56,823 nt of DNA from a virus. Within the stretch, counting starts at the first letter, position 1. Every line of letters begins with the position of its first letter. The stretch spans positions 1-56,823 of IMG/VR virus record IMGVR_UViG_3300046804_004556; one strand, given 5' to 3'. Made by a program: the position numbers and the translations under genes. The notes under the pieces are model-generated. The model searched no databases. It was given only the letters and a program-made list of their open reading frames with translations, and had not been told where the DNA came from. Positions 28,412 to 36,315 of the stretch are shown piece after piece.

Positions 28412-28822
28412 TTATTTTTTTTTACCTTTGCGCAAATTTATTTTTGATAAGTATGTCATGCATTTTTTATAGTCTCTCTCTTCTATATAAGTCGCCTCTT
28501 TCTCCATAGGATTATCGTCGTGATTTAGGTACTTAGACAATACGTAGTAATCTTCCATCGGGTGTTTAACGTAATGAGTGTATTCGTGTATGATCGTCTT
28601 AGTTAATTCTTCTATGGTTGGATTTAACTCTTTGTTCACATATATCAATTCATCTACTTCATCGTAATAACCTGAGCAACCCTCTTCCGTATAATCTGGT
28701 TTTCTGTATTCTACACATGGAAAGTCGCCATTATAGCGACTCTTTCCATACGTATTCATGCACCATTCCAAGATCTTATGAGCGTCGTGGTATGATGGCT
28801 TTTTATTTATGTTGTTTTCCAT
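28412..28822 (-). CDS. Zincin-type metallopeptidase-like protein
   Basis: 136 residues. TIIHEYTHYVKHP contains the HExxH zinc motif (His79, Glu80, His83), followed some 25 residues later by 'NPMEKEATYIEERDY', where Glu109 is a fair candidate for the third ligand, as in ImmA/IrrE-like or other small zincins. The N-terminal part (KYLDVDELIYVN-like turn) is acidic. If active it might cleave a host protein or repressor; no target is visible. No signal peptide, so cytoplasmic. Confidence 0.8.
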   Translation of the reverse strand: MENNINKKPSYHDAHKILEWCMNTYGKSRYNGDFPCVEYRKPDYTEEGCSGYYDEVDELIYVNKELNPTIEELTKTIIHEYTHYVKHPMEDYYVLSKYLNHDDNPMEKEATYIEERDYKKCMTYLSKINLRKGKKK

Positions 28823-28986
28823 TGTTTTGACTCTATTAATTTTTTAAATTTACTTGAATCGAATTCATTTATCGAAGACTGGCGGAGTTCTCCTTGTTTT
28901 TTGTACATGCATCCAACTCTGTACTTTTGACACCAAGTGTTAAATTCCTTAATGGCTTGAAGCATCGCAACCTTTTCTTTTTTCAT
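28807..28986 (-). CDS. Small hypothetical protein
   Basis: 59 residues from ATG at 28986 (MKKEKVAMLQAIKEFNTWCQ). An ATG at 29031 gives 15 more residues, but the shorter start looks more natural. It is basic and helical with C and Trp (CQKYRVGCMYKKQGELRQ). It overlaps the zincin start by 16 bases. Function unknown. Confidence 0.5.
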   Translation of the reverse strand: MKKEKVAMLQAIKEFNTWCQKYRVGCMYKKQGELRQSSINEFDSSKFKKLIESKQWKTT

Positions 28987-29034
28987 TTTAATGGGTTTAA
29001 GTGTAAGTGATATGGTTAGATTCAGTAGCAAATA

Positions 29035-30114
29035 CTATGCTATAGTTATAGTTGTGGTGACTTTCTTTTCTATATTCGCCATCTTCGCGATCTCAACTAC
29101 GTAGTAGTCTTTAATAGATCTTGATTCGAAAAAGTCTTTTACTTTCTGCTCTGAGAATATTCCTTCTACAATATCTTTTTCACCTCCTGTTTTCCAGACT
29201 ATCATATACTTTTTCTCTTGAGACTTGTTTTCAGCAATCATCTCATCAGCAATTCTGTCTAATTCTTTATAGAGATCTTTTACCGTATCAGATATTTTAT
29301 TTTGAGGCAAAAGATCAGCGTATGCCCAATGGTAACAAGACGTTACATCTCCATCTCCTTTGTACCAGTATTTTGTTGCAAGATTATCGAGCTGATTAGA
29401 CGTTATACCGTGCGCAGCTAAAATATTGCACATACGATTGTATTGATCTTCAGGAAGAAAACGATCTATATTAATTTTTGTGTCTTCTTTCTTTTTACCT
29501 CCAGGACGGCAAACAGCCCAAAGACCATTAGGCAATTTGAACAAATAACCTTTAGGATTGTTTTTTACAAAGTGACCGTCTGGGATTCGATGGCCATTGC
29601 GATACGTAGCGTTCTTACGAAACGCGCCTGAATAATAACCTCGATTCTCTGTAGGATCAAATGAGCCGATACCATTATTCATTTCATATACGAACTTAAT
29701 AATGTCAATGTAACGCATTTCATTGTTATGCGCTTCGATGTGTTGTAGAGTTTTTTCTTTTTTTGTCATATATTCGTTTCGTTTGGTTGATATGTTTGCT
29801 ATAGGAAGTACGTCGTTATACAAATAGTTTCTAATAACAGATTTGTTTACATAATACCAATATTTGTTCTGATTGTATTCTTGTCTGAGAAAGCCTCTGC
29901 TTATCATGAAGTAACGAATCGGATCGTACTGTTGACTTGTATAGATAGTCTGGTTTTTTGGATTGCGTTCGTGACTAGATTTGAGCCAAGGAAATTTTAT
30001 AATTTCGATCTTAATATCTAGTGTAGCGCGTGTAACGATAACATCCACGTTAGAATCCAAAATTTCTTTCAATACTTGTTTTGCTTGTAATAAACTGCGA
30101 TTAGATAGTGCCAT
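29035..30114 (-). CDS. Large hypothetical protein
   Basis: 359 residues. An N-terminal helix-strand unit of about 110 residues, basic and Tyr-rich (YWYYVNKSVIRNYLYNDVLP), is followed by 'KKEKTLQHIEAHNNEMRYID' (a possible winged-helix). Then come a Gly/Tyr/Asn stretch, 'PNGLWAVCRPGGKKKEDT' and an all-helical C-terminus ending in a Thr/Ile tail. I do not recognise a family. It might bind nucleic acid. Leader AATAAGTTATG. Confidence 0.6.
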   Translation of the reverse strand: MALSNRSLLQAKQVLKEILDSNVDVIVTRATLDIKIEIIKFPWLKSSHERNPKNQTIYTSQQYDPIRYFMISRGFLRQEYNQNKYWYYVNKSVIRNYLYNDVLPIANISTKRNEYMTKKEKTLQHIEAHNNEMRYIDIIKFVYEMNNGIGSFDPTENRGYYSGAFRKNATYRNGHRIPDGHFVKNNPKGYLFKLPNGLWAVCRPGGKKKEDTKINIDRFLPEDQYNRMCNILAAHGITSNQLDNLATKYWYKGDGDVTSCYHWAYADLLPQNKISDTVKDLYKELDRIADEMIAENKSQEKKYMIVWKTGGEKDIVEGIFSEQKVKDFFESRSIKDYYVVEIAKMANIEKKVTTTITIA

Positions 30115-30175
30115 AACTTATTTGTTTTTTTTATGATAATGAAATTAATTTAGTAATAAAAAAGTTGCTTTAGTA

Positions 30176-30409
30176 TTAGCAACTTCCACAGAATTGTTCT
30201 TCTAACTTTGCATCTATAATCATTTGATGCTTAGCAAAGTCAGCGTATCTATAATTCATTTCGATATGTTTTGCTTCCCAACCCGCGGGGAACATATCAG
30301 CAAGATCTTTTTCTGTCAGATCTGGATTGAGTTCTTTTACTTTAGTAATGTACTCTTGTTTAGGTAATTCGATCAGTGTTTTCAACTGTTGTAAAATTTG
30401 TTTAGTCAT
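30176..30409 (-). CDS. Hypothetical protein behind promoter module C
   Basis: 77 residues (MTKQILQQLKTLIELPKQEY, then 'PAGWEAKHIEMNYRYADFAK'), helical, ending EEQFCGSC, where the terminal CGSC might bind a metal or redox partner. It lies 43 bases from promoter module C and shares with the 23603 gene the identical leader AAAAAAATATATAAT before ATG. Function unknown. Confidence 0.6.
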   Translation of the reverse strand: MTKQILQQLKTLIELPKQEYITKVKELNPDLTEKDLADMFPAGWEAKHIEMNYRYADFAKHQMIIDAKLEEQFCGSC

Positions 30410-30452
30410 ATTATATATTTTTTTAATGTTGATAATCTCGATTTGTATTTAT

Positions 30453-30527
30453 GTAAAATTACCCCATCATATTGACATGGTAAAACTTTTTAGCAACTAT
30501 TTTCAAAAATACTTCAGGGAGAACCAA
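30453..30527 (-). promoter_or_regulatory. Conserved upstream module, copy C
   Basis: Minus strand: TTGGTTCTCCCTGAAG, TATTTTTGAAAATAGTTG, CTAAAAAGTTT, then TAATTTTAC (30453-30461), 43 bases before the start at 30409. About 43 of the upstream bases match copy B almost exactly. Best-conserved pair of the three. Confidence 0.7.
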
Positions 30528-30633
30528 ACACTTACATATATAATTTATTATAATGTGTAATTGATTTAATACCAACAAGATGTACGGTATTGATTTTTAA
30601 CTAATTATGTATTTGGGAAATTGTAATGTATAA

Positions 30634-31335
30634 CTATTTGATAATGTCTATGAAATCGTCTGCGTCATCATGCGATTCATTTTGTGGCTGTTTTTTATCT
30701 ATCACATCGCCTTTATCGTCTAATCCTAAGCTTTCTAAGTGTTGCATGTAAAAATCGTCGAGCTGATAAAAGCTCTGTATCTCTTGATGAGTTTCGTCAG
30801 TGTGTGAAGTGAACGATTCAATATCACGAACCATTCTATTTGAGAAGTAGTCGAGACCGAGAAGAAATGAGCAGTTGTAGCATACCCATCTCAAATTGTC
30901 TAATCTCCAATCGGATCTAATACCATTCTTAAACGATATCATTAAAGGCATCTTCATGTCAGTTAGGCGTCTTTCAGAGAAACTACACACATCGCAGCAA
31001 TAACCTAACCTGCCATCTTTCATTAGCAGACCCTTGAGCACTGCAATTCTTCTGGGACTATTGTGTTGGTTTTCGGTTAGCATTTTGTCGAGATCACCTT
31101 TCAATTCTCCAGTGTTCCACTTTTTAGGTATGCCTCGTGAAGGTATGTTCGTGTGTAATTCCCATAGGGTTTTACCAGTAAGAACGTCGATATATCTTTT
31201 CGCGTACTTCTTATAAGTCTCTATGTCCATGTTGAGATGTCTTGCAGCTTCAGCGTTGCTACGAGTGGCAGCCATAGCTTGTCTTACATCTTCCTCTGTT
31301 AAATTGTAACCGTAATACCTAAATTCTTTTGGCAT
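30634..31335 (-). CDS. HNH-like zinc protein with a degenerate catalytic motif
   Basis: 233 residues. The N-terminus (YGYNLTEEDVRQAMAATRSN, AEAARHLNMDIETYKKYAKR) is a helix-turn-helix-like homeodomain-type unit. The middle has GRLGYCCDVCSFSE and 'RLDNLRWVCYNCSFL', the two CxxC knuckles and Leu-Asn-Leu frame of phage HNH proteins. The usual HHIDG block is replaced by ISFKNG, so the nuclease is probably inactive, leaving DNA binding or a structural role. The C-terminus is acidic and disordered (SHDDADDFIDIIK). Confidence 0.75.
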   Translation of the reverse strand: MPKEFRYYGYNLTEEDVRQAMAATRSNAEAARHLNMDIETYKKYAKRYIDVLTGKTLWELHTNIPSRGIPKKWNTGELKGDLDKMLTENQHNSPRRIAVLKGLLMKDGRLGYCCDVCSFSERRLTDMKMPLMISFKNGIRSDWRLDNLRWVCYNCSFLLGLDYFSNRMVRDIESFTSHTDETHQEIQSFYQLDDFYMQHLESLGLDDKGDVIDKKQPQNESHDDADDFIDIIK

Positions 31336-31336
31336 A

Positions 31337-31738
31337 TCATATTTTTGGATTTAACTTGGAAACCAAGTCCCATAATTGATGTATGTCTTTTAATTCTATT
31401 TCGTTATCGTCTTCATCAAAGACTGGGTTTATAGTTCCGTCTGGATTCACTCGATCCCATAGGTAGAAGGATATTAGTTCGGCTGCATCTTTACCAAATG
31501 CCATTATTAGCAGAGCATCTATTGCTGTATGATAAACTTCGTCATAACTTGAGTAATCAACTCCAAGATCTGTGAATGCTATGTTTGATCTAATTATTCC
31601 TGTCTCAATATTATTGATGGCAAGTGTGAAGAGCTCTTTCTTTTTATTTTGTTCGTTCTTTCTCTTTCTTCTTACCGATGATTTAATTTTTAACAAATCA
31701 TCTATTGCGGATTGAACGTTCTTGAAATCATTCGCCAT
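31337..31738 (-). CDS. Conserved hypothetical phage protein
   Basis: 133 residues, helical with a basic N-terminus (VRRKRKNEQNKKKELFTLA) and acidic C-terminus (FDEDDNEIELKDIHQLWDLV). 'YHTAIDALLIMAFGKDAAEL' and 'ISFYLWDRVNPDGTIN' are a block I recall from large marine phages. Role not known. Its stop lies two bases before the HNH-like start. Confidence 0.6.
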   Translation of the reverse strand: MANDFKNVQSAIDDLLKIKSSVRRKRKNEQNKKKELFTLAINNIETGIIRSNIAFTDLGVDYSSYDEVYHTAIDALLIMAFGKDAAELISFYLWDRVNPDGTINPVFDEDDNEIELKDIHQLWDLVSKLNPKI

Positions 31739-32081
31739 CGTTTTCTTTTTTAATGTTTAACTTTTTTGTTGGCTTCTTCTGAATGTCTTCGATCATGTTT
31801 CTGAGTTTGGTACATTTTTCGTACTCTTCTGTTTCTAAATACCAGATTATGCACGTTTCTAAAGCTTGCGGCCAATCTCTTTTGTGAATTTCTATGTAAT
31901 GATCTGAGTCATTTATCTCAAATACAGATGCGATCTGTCGATTTGCTGTGTGTGCTTCAAGTATACAAATAGGCACTTGAATTTTAAGTAGATCTTTTAG
32001 AGCTTGCGATTTAGCGATCTCATCAGACGATAATTTATCTACATCTTGAAATATTGCTCTTACGTGTTTTTTCTTTGCCAT
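31728..32081 (-). CDS. Conserved phage protein with EEYE-C motif
   Basis: 117 residues from ATG at 32081 (MAKKKHVRAI), chosen over ATG at 32087 because the GTTATG leader is there. It contains 'WPQALETCIIWYLETEEYEK' and 'CTKLRNMIEDIQKKP', shared in layout with the protein at 55980-56300 (LEEYEICADIKKIVE). The two may be distant paralogues. All-helical C-terminus. Function unknown; overlaps next gene by 11 bases. Confidence 0.6.
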   Translation of the reverse strand: MAKKKHVRAIFQDVDKLSSDEIAKSQALKDLLKIQVPICILEAHTANRQIASVFEINDSDHYIEIHKRDWPQALETCIIWYLETEEYEKCTKLRNMIEDIQKKPTKKLNIKKENDGE

Positions 32082-32101
32082 AACCACTTTTTATTTTCTT
32101 A

Positions 32102-32407
32102 TTACCCTTTTAAAGCTTTCAAAAGCATTTCTGATATAGATTGAAGTGGTACTATGTAAGATATAGCATTATCGTATGGAGATCTTTCGTCGTAGTCAAT
32201 AACAATACCAGCTTCACCGAATTTTTTTTGTAAAGCAGTAGATATTTTAGAAGCTAGTGCCTGCTTTTGTCTTACGTCGTCAAATTGTTCGTCTAAAATA
32301 AAATGTAATTTTATACCTTTTTTAGTTTCGTGATTATTAACATCAAATAATAATCCAAGGTTTCTACCCTCTATTCGTACTGTTGCTTTTGGTTTTGCTG
32401 CTTGCAT
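32102..32407 (-). CDS. Conserved phage protein
   Basis: 101 residues. 'KATVRIEGRNLGLLFDVNNH' and 'GIKLHFILDEQFDDVRQKQA' then 'GIVIDYDERSPYDNAISYIV' give a compact alpha/beta fold that I recall from marine T4-like phages. Unlike most genes here it has a clear AGAGGAAC purine-rich leader. It lies at the boundary between conserved phage genes and the sugar island. Function unknown. Confidence 0.65.
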   Translation of the reverse strand: MQAAKPKATVRIEGRNLGLLFDVNNHETKKGIKLHFILDEQFDDVRQKQALASKISTALQKKFGEAGIVIDYDERSPYDNAISYIVPLQSISEMLLKALKG

Positions 32408-32427
32408 GTTCCTCTTTTATATAAATA

Positions 32428-33705
32428 TTATTCGATAGATAATAAACTCATATCGAATTTAGGATTGTTAACTTTTGAAGAAGGGGTAATGTCGACAAAT
32501 TCTTTAATATATAATTTGCAATTTCCTGATTCATATTCACCGGGTTCTGCCATATTTTTTAGATGTCTAAGATTTAATAGTGTTTCTTGTCCCAAGAAAT
32601 TAAAAGCGGAGCTATCAACGTCTAATTCTATTTTAACATTATATTTTTCAGGTTCTCCTATTAAAAATATGTCTTCATAATTTATTTGATTATAGAATTT
32701 TTTAGAATTCTGCCAATCATCTTCACTGAATTTTAATAGTTGATTTGCTGGATCATTTATATTTTTTACCATGTCTAACAACTCTAATTTCATATCATCT
32801 GTTTCGATCCAAACTCTACTAAAAAAAGGCTCTGTTTGAAATGCTGCTTGTATTGATTTGTTTCGATCTCCTTTTATTACTAGATCTATATCGTATTTTT
32901 TAAGTTTCATTTCTCCATGAGAGAAATTTCCCCACTTTTTAACAAACTTTCTCAGTTCTATCTGATCAGCTATAGATTGCAATACAGTACGATCTTGTGC
33001 AAGTTTGTCTTGAGTATCAAACCAATTCTTACCTCTTGAAGAAACACAACTGAAATGGTATACGTTTGCTTTAAACGTTTGTTTTATTTTTATTCCACTA
33101 TTTATAAACCTCAGTAATAAATCTGAATCTTCTCTAGATCTTCTAAATAGAGTATCGTACCCTCCAACTTGAAGCCAAACTTTTTTATAAAATGTAAAAG
33201 GCGCAAAAAAGTATGATAATGTTTTATCTTCTTTTACTGTTTCAGAAAATACCATAAAATTTTCCCAATCGAATAAATTAGGATCAATACCAAAATCTCT
33301 AGTTATTGTTTTATCAGATTCTCCGTGGAGTGGTGGTTCTATTCTCGTAGCGCTTAATATACAATCATCTTCTAATTCAGATAACACATCTAAATCGTAA
33401 TTTTTGCTAATCACCATATCTGATTGCAAATAACTAACTATGTCGTGCTTTGCTAATTCTACTAATAAATTGTTATTTCTAGAATATCCTACACAGGGAT
33501 GTAACTTGTGTGTAATGATTTTTAAATCAGCAAAGTATTGTTTTTGATCTTTTAAATATTGTACTGTTCCTTCGTTATCTGAATCAACAAATATTAGTAT
33601 CTCGTGTTCCTTACCATATAAATTTTCTTTTAGAGATTTCAAAAGAAGTTTAACGTGATCAAGAGTGTTAACTGATGTGTTAATTATAAAACTTATATTT
33701 TTCAT
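32428..33705 (-). CDS. Glycosyltransferase family 2 protein
   Basis: 425 residues. N-terminal GT-A domain: SFIINTSVNTLDHVKLLLKS, 'EILIFVDSDNEGT' and 'YLQSDMVISKNYDLD', where the DSDN/QSDM acidic clusters are the usual nucleotide-sugar and metal sites; then 'FRRSREDSDLLLRFINSGIK' as in GT2. The C-terminal 170 residues (from about 250) have no clear match and may bind an acceptor. It is the last gene of the sugar island on this transcript and overlaps its neighbour by 4 bases. Confidence 0.8.
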   Translation of the reverse strand: MKNISFIINTSVNTLDHVKLLLKSLKENLYGKEHEILIFVDSDNEGTVQYLKDQKQYFADLKIITHKLHPCVGYSRNNNLLVELAKHDIVSYLQSDMVISKNYDLDVLSELEDDCILSATRIEPPLHGESDKTITRDFGIDPNLFDWENFMVFSETVKEDKTLSYFFAPFTFYKKVWLQVGGYDTLFRRSREDSDLLLRFINSGIKIKQTFKANVYHFSCVSSRGKNWFDTQDKLAQDRTVLQSIADQIELRKFVKKWGNFSHGEMKLKKYDIDLVIKGDRNKSIQAAFQTEPFFSRVWIETDDMKLELLDMVKNINDPANQLLKFSEDDWQNSKKFYNQINYEDIFLIGEPEKYNVKIELDVDSSAFNFLGQETLLNLRHLKNMAEPGEYESGNCKLYIKEFVDITPSSKVNNPKFDMSLLSIE

Positions 33706-34472
33706 TTTAATTTATTATGTACTTCTTTAATACCGTATTCTATTCCTAACCATTCGATATTAGGTGACCAAATATTAGTGCCGTAGTAGTGATCTCCCAT
33801 TGAATCTTTTTGTATGATTACTTCAACTTTATATTCATCCAAACAGTTTATCATATTAGCGACCCTTTCTAATGTGTAAATAAAAGGATAGCAGCATTCT
33901 ATTTCTTTTTGAGGATTTTTATCTACTATATAGTATTCTACTAATTTAATTAGATCTTTCATATAAAAAAAACTCATGTATTTATCTTGATGTATTTCTA
34001 TAGGTTTTCTTTGTATGTAATTTTTTATATTAGCTTTTATAAATCTAGTATCTAATTCATTTTCATCGAACACCGAATATATTCTTAAATTATAAAAACC
34101 TTCTTGATTGTTTATTGATTTCGCTATTATTGATTTACTGCATCCGTATGGAGTATCTACCATTGTTTTTTCGGCGCCTGATCCAAAGTGTATTAATCTA
34201 TCAAAATGATTTTTATTTTGCAATAAATTATAATACATTTGTAGATTATCGTCCATAACAGATGTTTCGTCTGTTTTTAATCTACTACCACCTCTTACCG
34301 CACAATGTATAACAACATCAAATAATCGATGTCTAAAAAAATTATTTGTAGCTTCTGAATTTGTGAGATCAAAATCTTTTCTACTTATAATCATCACCGA
34401 ATGCTTAGCTTTCAAAGCTTGATATAGACTTTTAGCTATGTATCCATTTCCACCTGTTATTAATATATTCAC
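33702..34472 (-). CDS. NAD(P)-dependent sugar epimerase/reductase (extended SDR)
   Basis: 256 residues with MNILITGGNGYIAKS (Rossmann GxxGxxx) and YGCSKSIIAKS (Tyr-x3-Lys), typical of sugar-nucleotide SDR enzymes. The substrate-binding C-terminal part is short. It directly follows the ThDP/dehydrogenase/aldolase genes. By analogy to YerF in yersiniose synthesis it could reduce a branched keto group, but it could also be an epimerase. ATGA overlaps on both sides. Confidence 0.8.
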   Translation of the reverse strand: MNILITGGNGYIAKSLYQALKAKHSVMIISRKDFDLTNSEATNNFFRHRLFDVVIHCAVRGGSRLKTDETSVMDDNLQMYYNLLQNKNHFDRLIHFGSGAEKTMVDTPYGCSKSIIAKSINNQEGFYNLRIYSVFDENELDTRFIKANIKNYIQRKPIEIHQDKYMSFFYMKDLIKLVEYYIVDKNPQKEIECCYPFIYTLERVANMINCLDEYKVEVIIQKDSMGDHYYGTNIWSPNIEWLGIEYGIKEVHNKLK

Positions 34473-35467
34473 TTTTTTAATTTTTGTGCTATTTCTAATA
34501 TTAGATCTTCTTGTCCAGCAACTAATTTTCTATTTCCTAATTCAAATATCAATGATGAATATTCGATACCATATAATTTTGAAGCTTTTATTATTGGTTT
34601 TTCAAATCCTGAGAAAAGCCTATGCAGTCCTGTTAGTATATTTACTGGGGTGGATATAGGAGCTGATGGTATTAAATAGTCCATAACCTTATCTGCTTCT
34701 ATTATCACCTTCTGAAAATCTATTCCTAATTCGTATCCGCTCTTTTCTAATACGGGTATCAGCATTTCTAAATGGGCATTTCCTGCGCCTGCTCCAAACC
34801 CTCTAATACATGCATCTATGTATTTAGCACCGTAATTTACAGCTGTCAATGAATTTGCTATTGCCAACCCAAGATTATCATGAGCGTGAAAACCTATATC
34901 GATCGTCAAACTATCTTTTAATGCAGACACTCTTTCATAAACATCTTTTGGAAGATAAGTTCCTGTGGAATCCATAATTACTACAGCTTCTGCACCATAA
35001 TCTTGCATATATTTTGCATTCTCAACAAGAGTTTTTACGTCTGCTAGTGCTGACATCATTAATACACCTATGACTGTCTTTCCTTTATTTTTTAAATATT
35101 CTATATGGGATTTAGATAATGTTCCTTCTGTACAATGCGTAGCAACTCTAAACACATCTACGCCTATATCTATTGCTCTGTTTACATCTTTTTGTATCGT
35201 CGCCAATCCAGGTATTATATGAATACCTAATTTAGATTTATTTAGATTTTCTTTAGCAACTGACAACATATCTGTATCAGAATGTGGAGATAGACCTATA
35301 AGTAAAGAAGACGCGCCTATTCCATTGCCATGTCCAACTTCAACAATTGGTATGCCAGCACTTTCTGCAAATTGACAGTATCTTTTAATCTGATCTAAAT
35401 TTAATGTGTGTTTCACTGCATGATTACCGTCTCTTAGAGAAGAATCTGTTATTACAATATTATTCAT
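34469..35467 (-). CDS. mhpE: 4-hydroxy-2-oxovalerate aldolase (MhpE/DmpG-like)
   Basis: 332 residues of a DRE-TIM metallolyase: TDSSLRDGNHAVKHT (Arg12, Asp13), 'GHGNGIGASSLL', 'MDSTGTYLP' and the FHAHDNLGLAIAN metal motif near residues 192-202. In catabolism these enzymes split 4-hydroxy-2-oxovalerate to pyruvate and acetaldehyde together with an acylating acetaldehyde dehydrogenase, which here is the next gene upstream. Length is normal (about 345). In a sugar island the reverse, aldol-forming direction is more plausible, making a 2-oxo acid for the ThDP enzyme; this is inference. Confidence 0.88.
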   Translation of the reverse strand: MNNIVITDSSLRDGNHAVKHTLNLDQIKRYCQFAESAGIPIVEVGHGNGIGASSLLIGLSPHSDTDMLSVAKENLNKSKLGIHIIPGLATIQKDVNRAIDIGVDVFRVATHCTEGTLSKSHIEYLKNKGKTVIGVLMMSALADVKTLVENAKYMQDYGAEAVVIMDSTGTYLPKDVYERVSALKDSLTIDIGFHAHDNLGLAIANSLTAVNYGAKYIDACIRGFGAGAGNAHLEMLIPVLEKSGYELGIDFQKVIIEADKVMDYLIPSAPISTPVNILTGLHRLFSGFEKPIIKASKLYGIEYSSLIFELGNRKLVAGQEDLILEIAQKLKK

Positions 35468-36315
35468 GATATTAATTTTTTAGTTATTTCAATAGCAGCG
35501 CAATTAATAATATCAAGATTGCCTGCATATTCTGGTAAATAATCTCCCGTACCTTTTACTTTTATACTCAATACCAATACATCATCATTTATGACTGGAG
35601 GTAAAACTAATTCGTAATAAGGTATATAATTTTTTAATTCTTTAATTTTTCTGTATATGTCTTCTACTAATGGACCGAAGTCAATACTTTTAAACTTTAA
35701 GAACATTGTAGTTTGCATGTCTACACATGGTTCCGCTGGATTAAGATTGAGTATCACTTTGCAATTTTCACATTTTGTGAATTTTCTTATAGCCATTTCT
35801 GTTGTATGAACATAACTATCGATGTTTATCCTTGTAGCCATTCCTGCGCTCTTAGATGCGATTTGAGAAACTACCTCAATATATTCTAAACTATCGCAAT
35901 ATTTTGATATAAGATTTAACATGGGCATTGATGCTTGTCCTCCGCATGTAATCATATTCACATTATCGTTTTCAACAATCATTTCTGGATTTATGCTTGG
36001 TACACATAGTGGACCAACTTTTGCGGGAGTAAGATCAATTACTTTTATTCCTTGTTCTTTAAAAATAATTGCATGCTGCTTTGCGTCTTCTGCACTAGTA
36101 CAATCATATACTACATCACAGCATTTTGGATTGTCTAAGAAATATTTTATGCCTTGATCTGTTACGTTGACTCCTTTGGATTGAGCGATTCTAATTCCAT
36201 CTGAATCTAATCTTCTACCTGCAAAAATAACAGGCTTTATAAAATCTGTTTTTAGAATCTTAAGTAATAGATCTGTTCCAATATTACCAGTTCCTATAAT
36301 TCCTGCTTTTATCAT
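35464..36315 (-). CDS. mhpF: Acylating acetaldehyde dehydrogenase (MhpF/DmpF-like)
   Basis: 283 residues. KAGIIGTGNIGTDLL is the NAD site, and MITCGGQASMP carries the catalytic Cys124, matching the family's 'MVTCGGQAT'. It interconverts acetyl-CoA and acetaldehyde and channels acetaldehyde to its aldolase partner, the next gene. It is about 30 residues shorter than bacterial versions. It overlaps both neighbours by 4 bases, so the partner pair is kept as one unit. Confidence 0.88.
   Translation of the reverse strand: MIKAGIIGTGNIGTDLLLKILKTDFIKPVIFAGRRLDSDGIRIAQSKGVNVTDQGIKYFLDNPKCCDVVYDCTSAEDAKQHAIIFKEQGIKVIDLTPAKVGPLCVPSINPEMIVENDNVNMITCGGQASMPMLNLISKYCDSLEYIEVVSQIASKSAGMATRINIDSYVHTTEMAIRKFTKCENCKVILNLNPAEPCVDMQTTMFLKFKSIDFGPLVEDIYRKIKELKNYIPYYELVLPPVINDDVLVLSIKVKGTGDYLPEYAGNLDIINCAAIEITKKLIS

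Noticed and set aside
17680-30560. Shared AATTACACATTATAA near 17700 and near 30555
   Set aside because: An AT-rich 15-mer can recur by chance in this DNA, and the other parts of the promoter module are absent at 17.7 kb.
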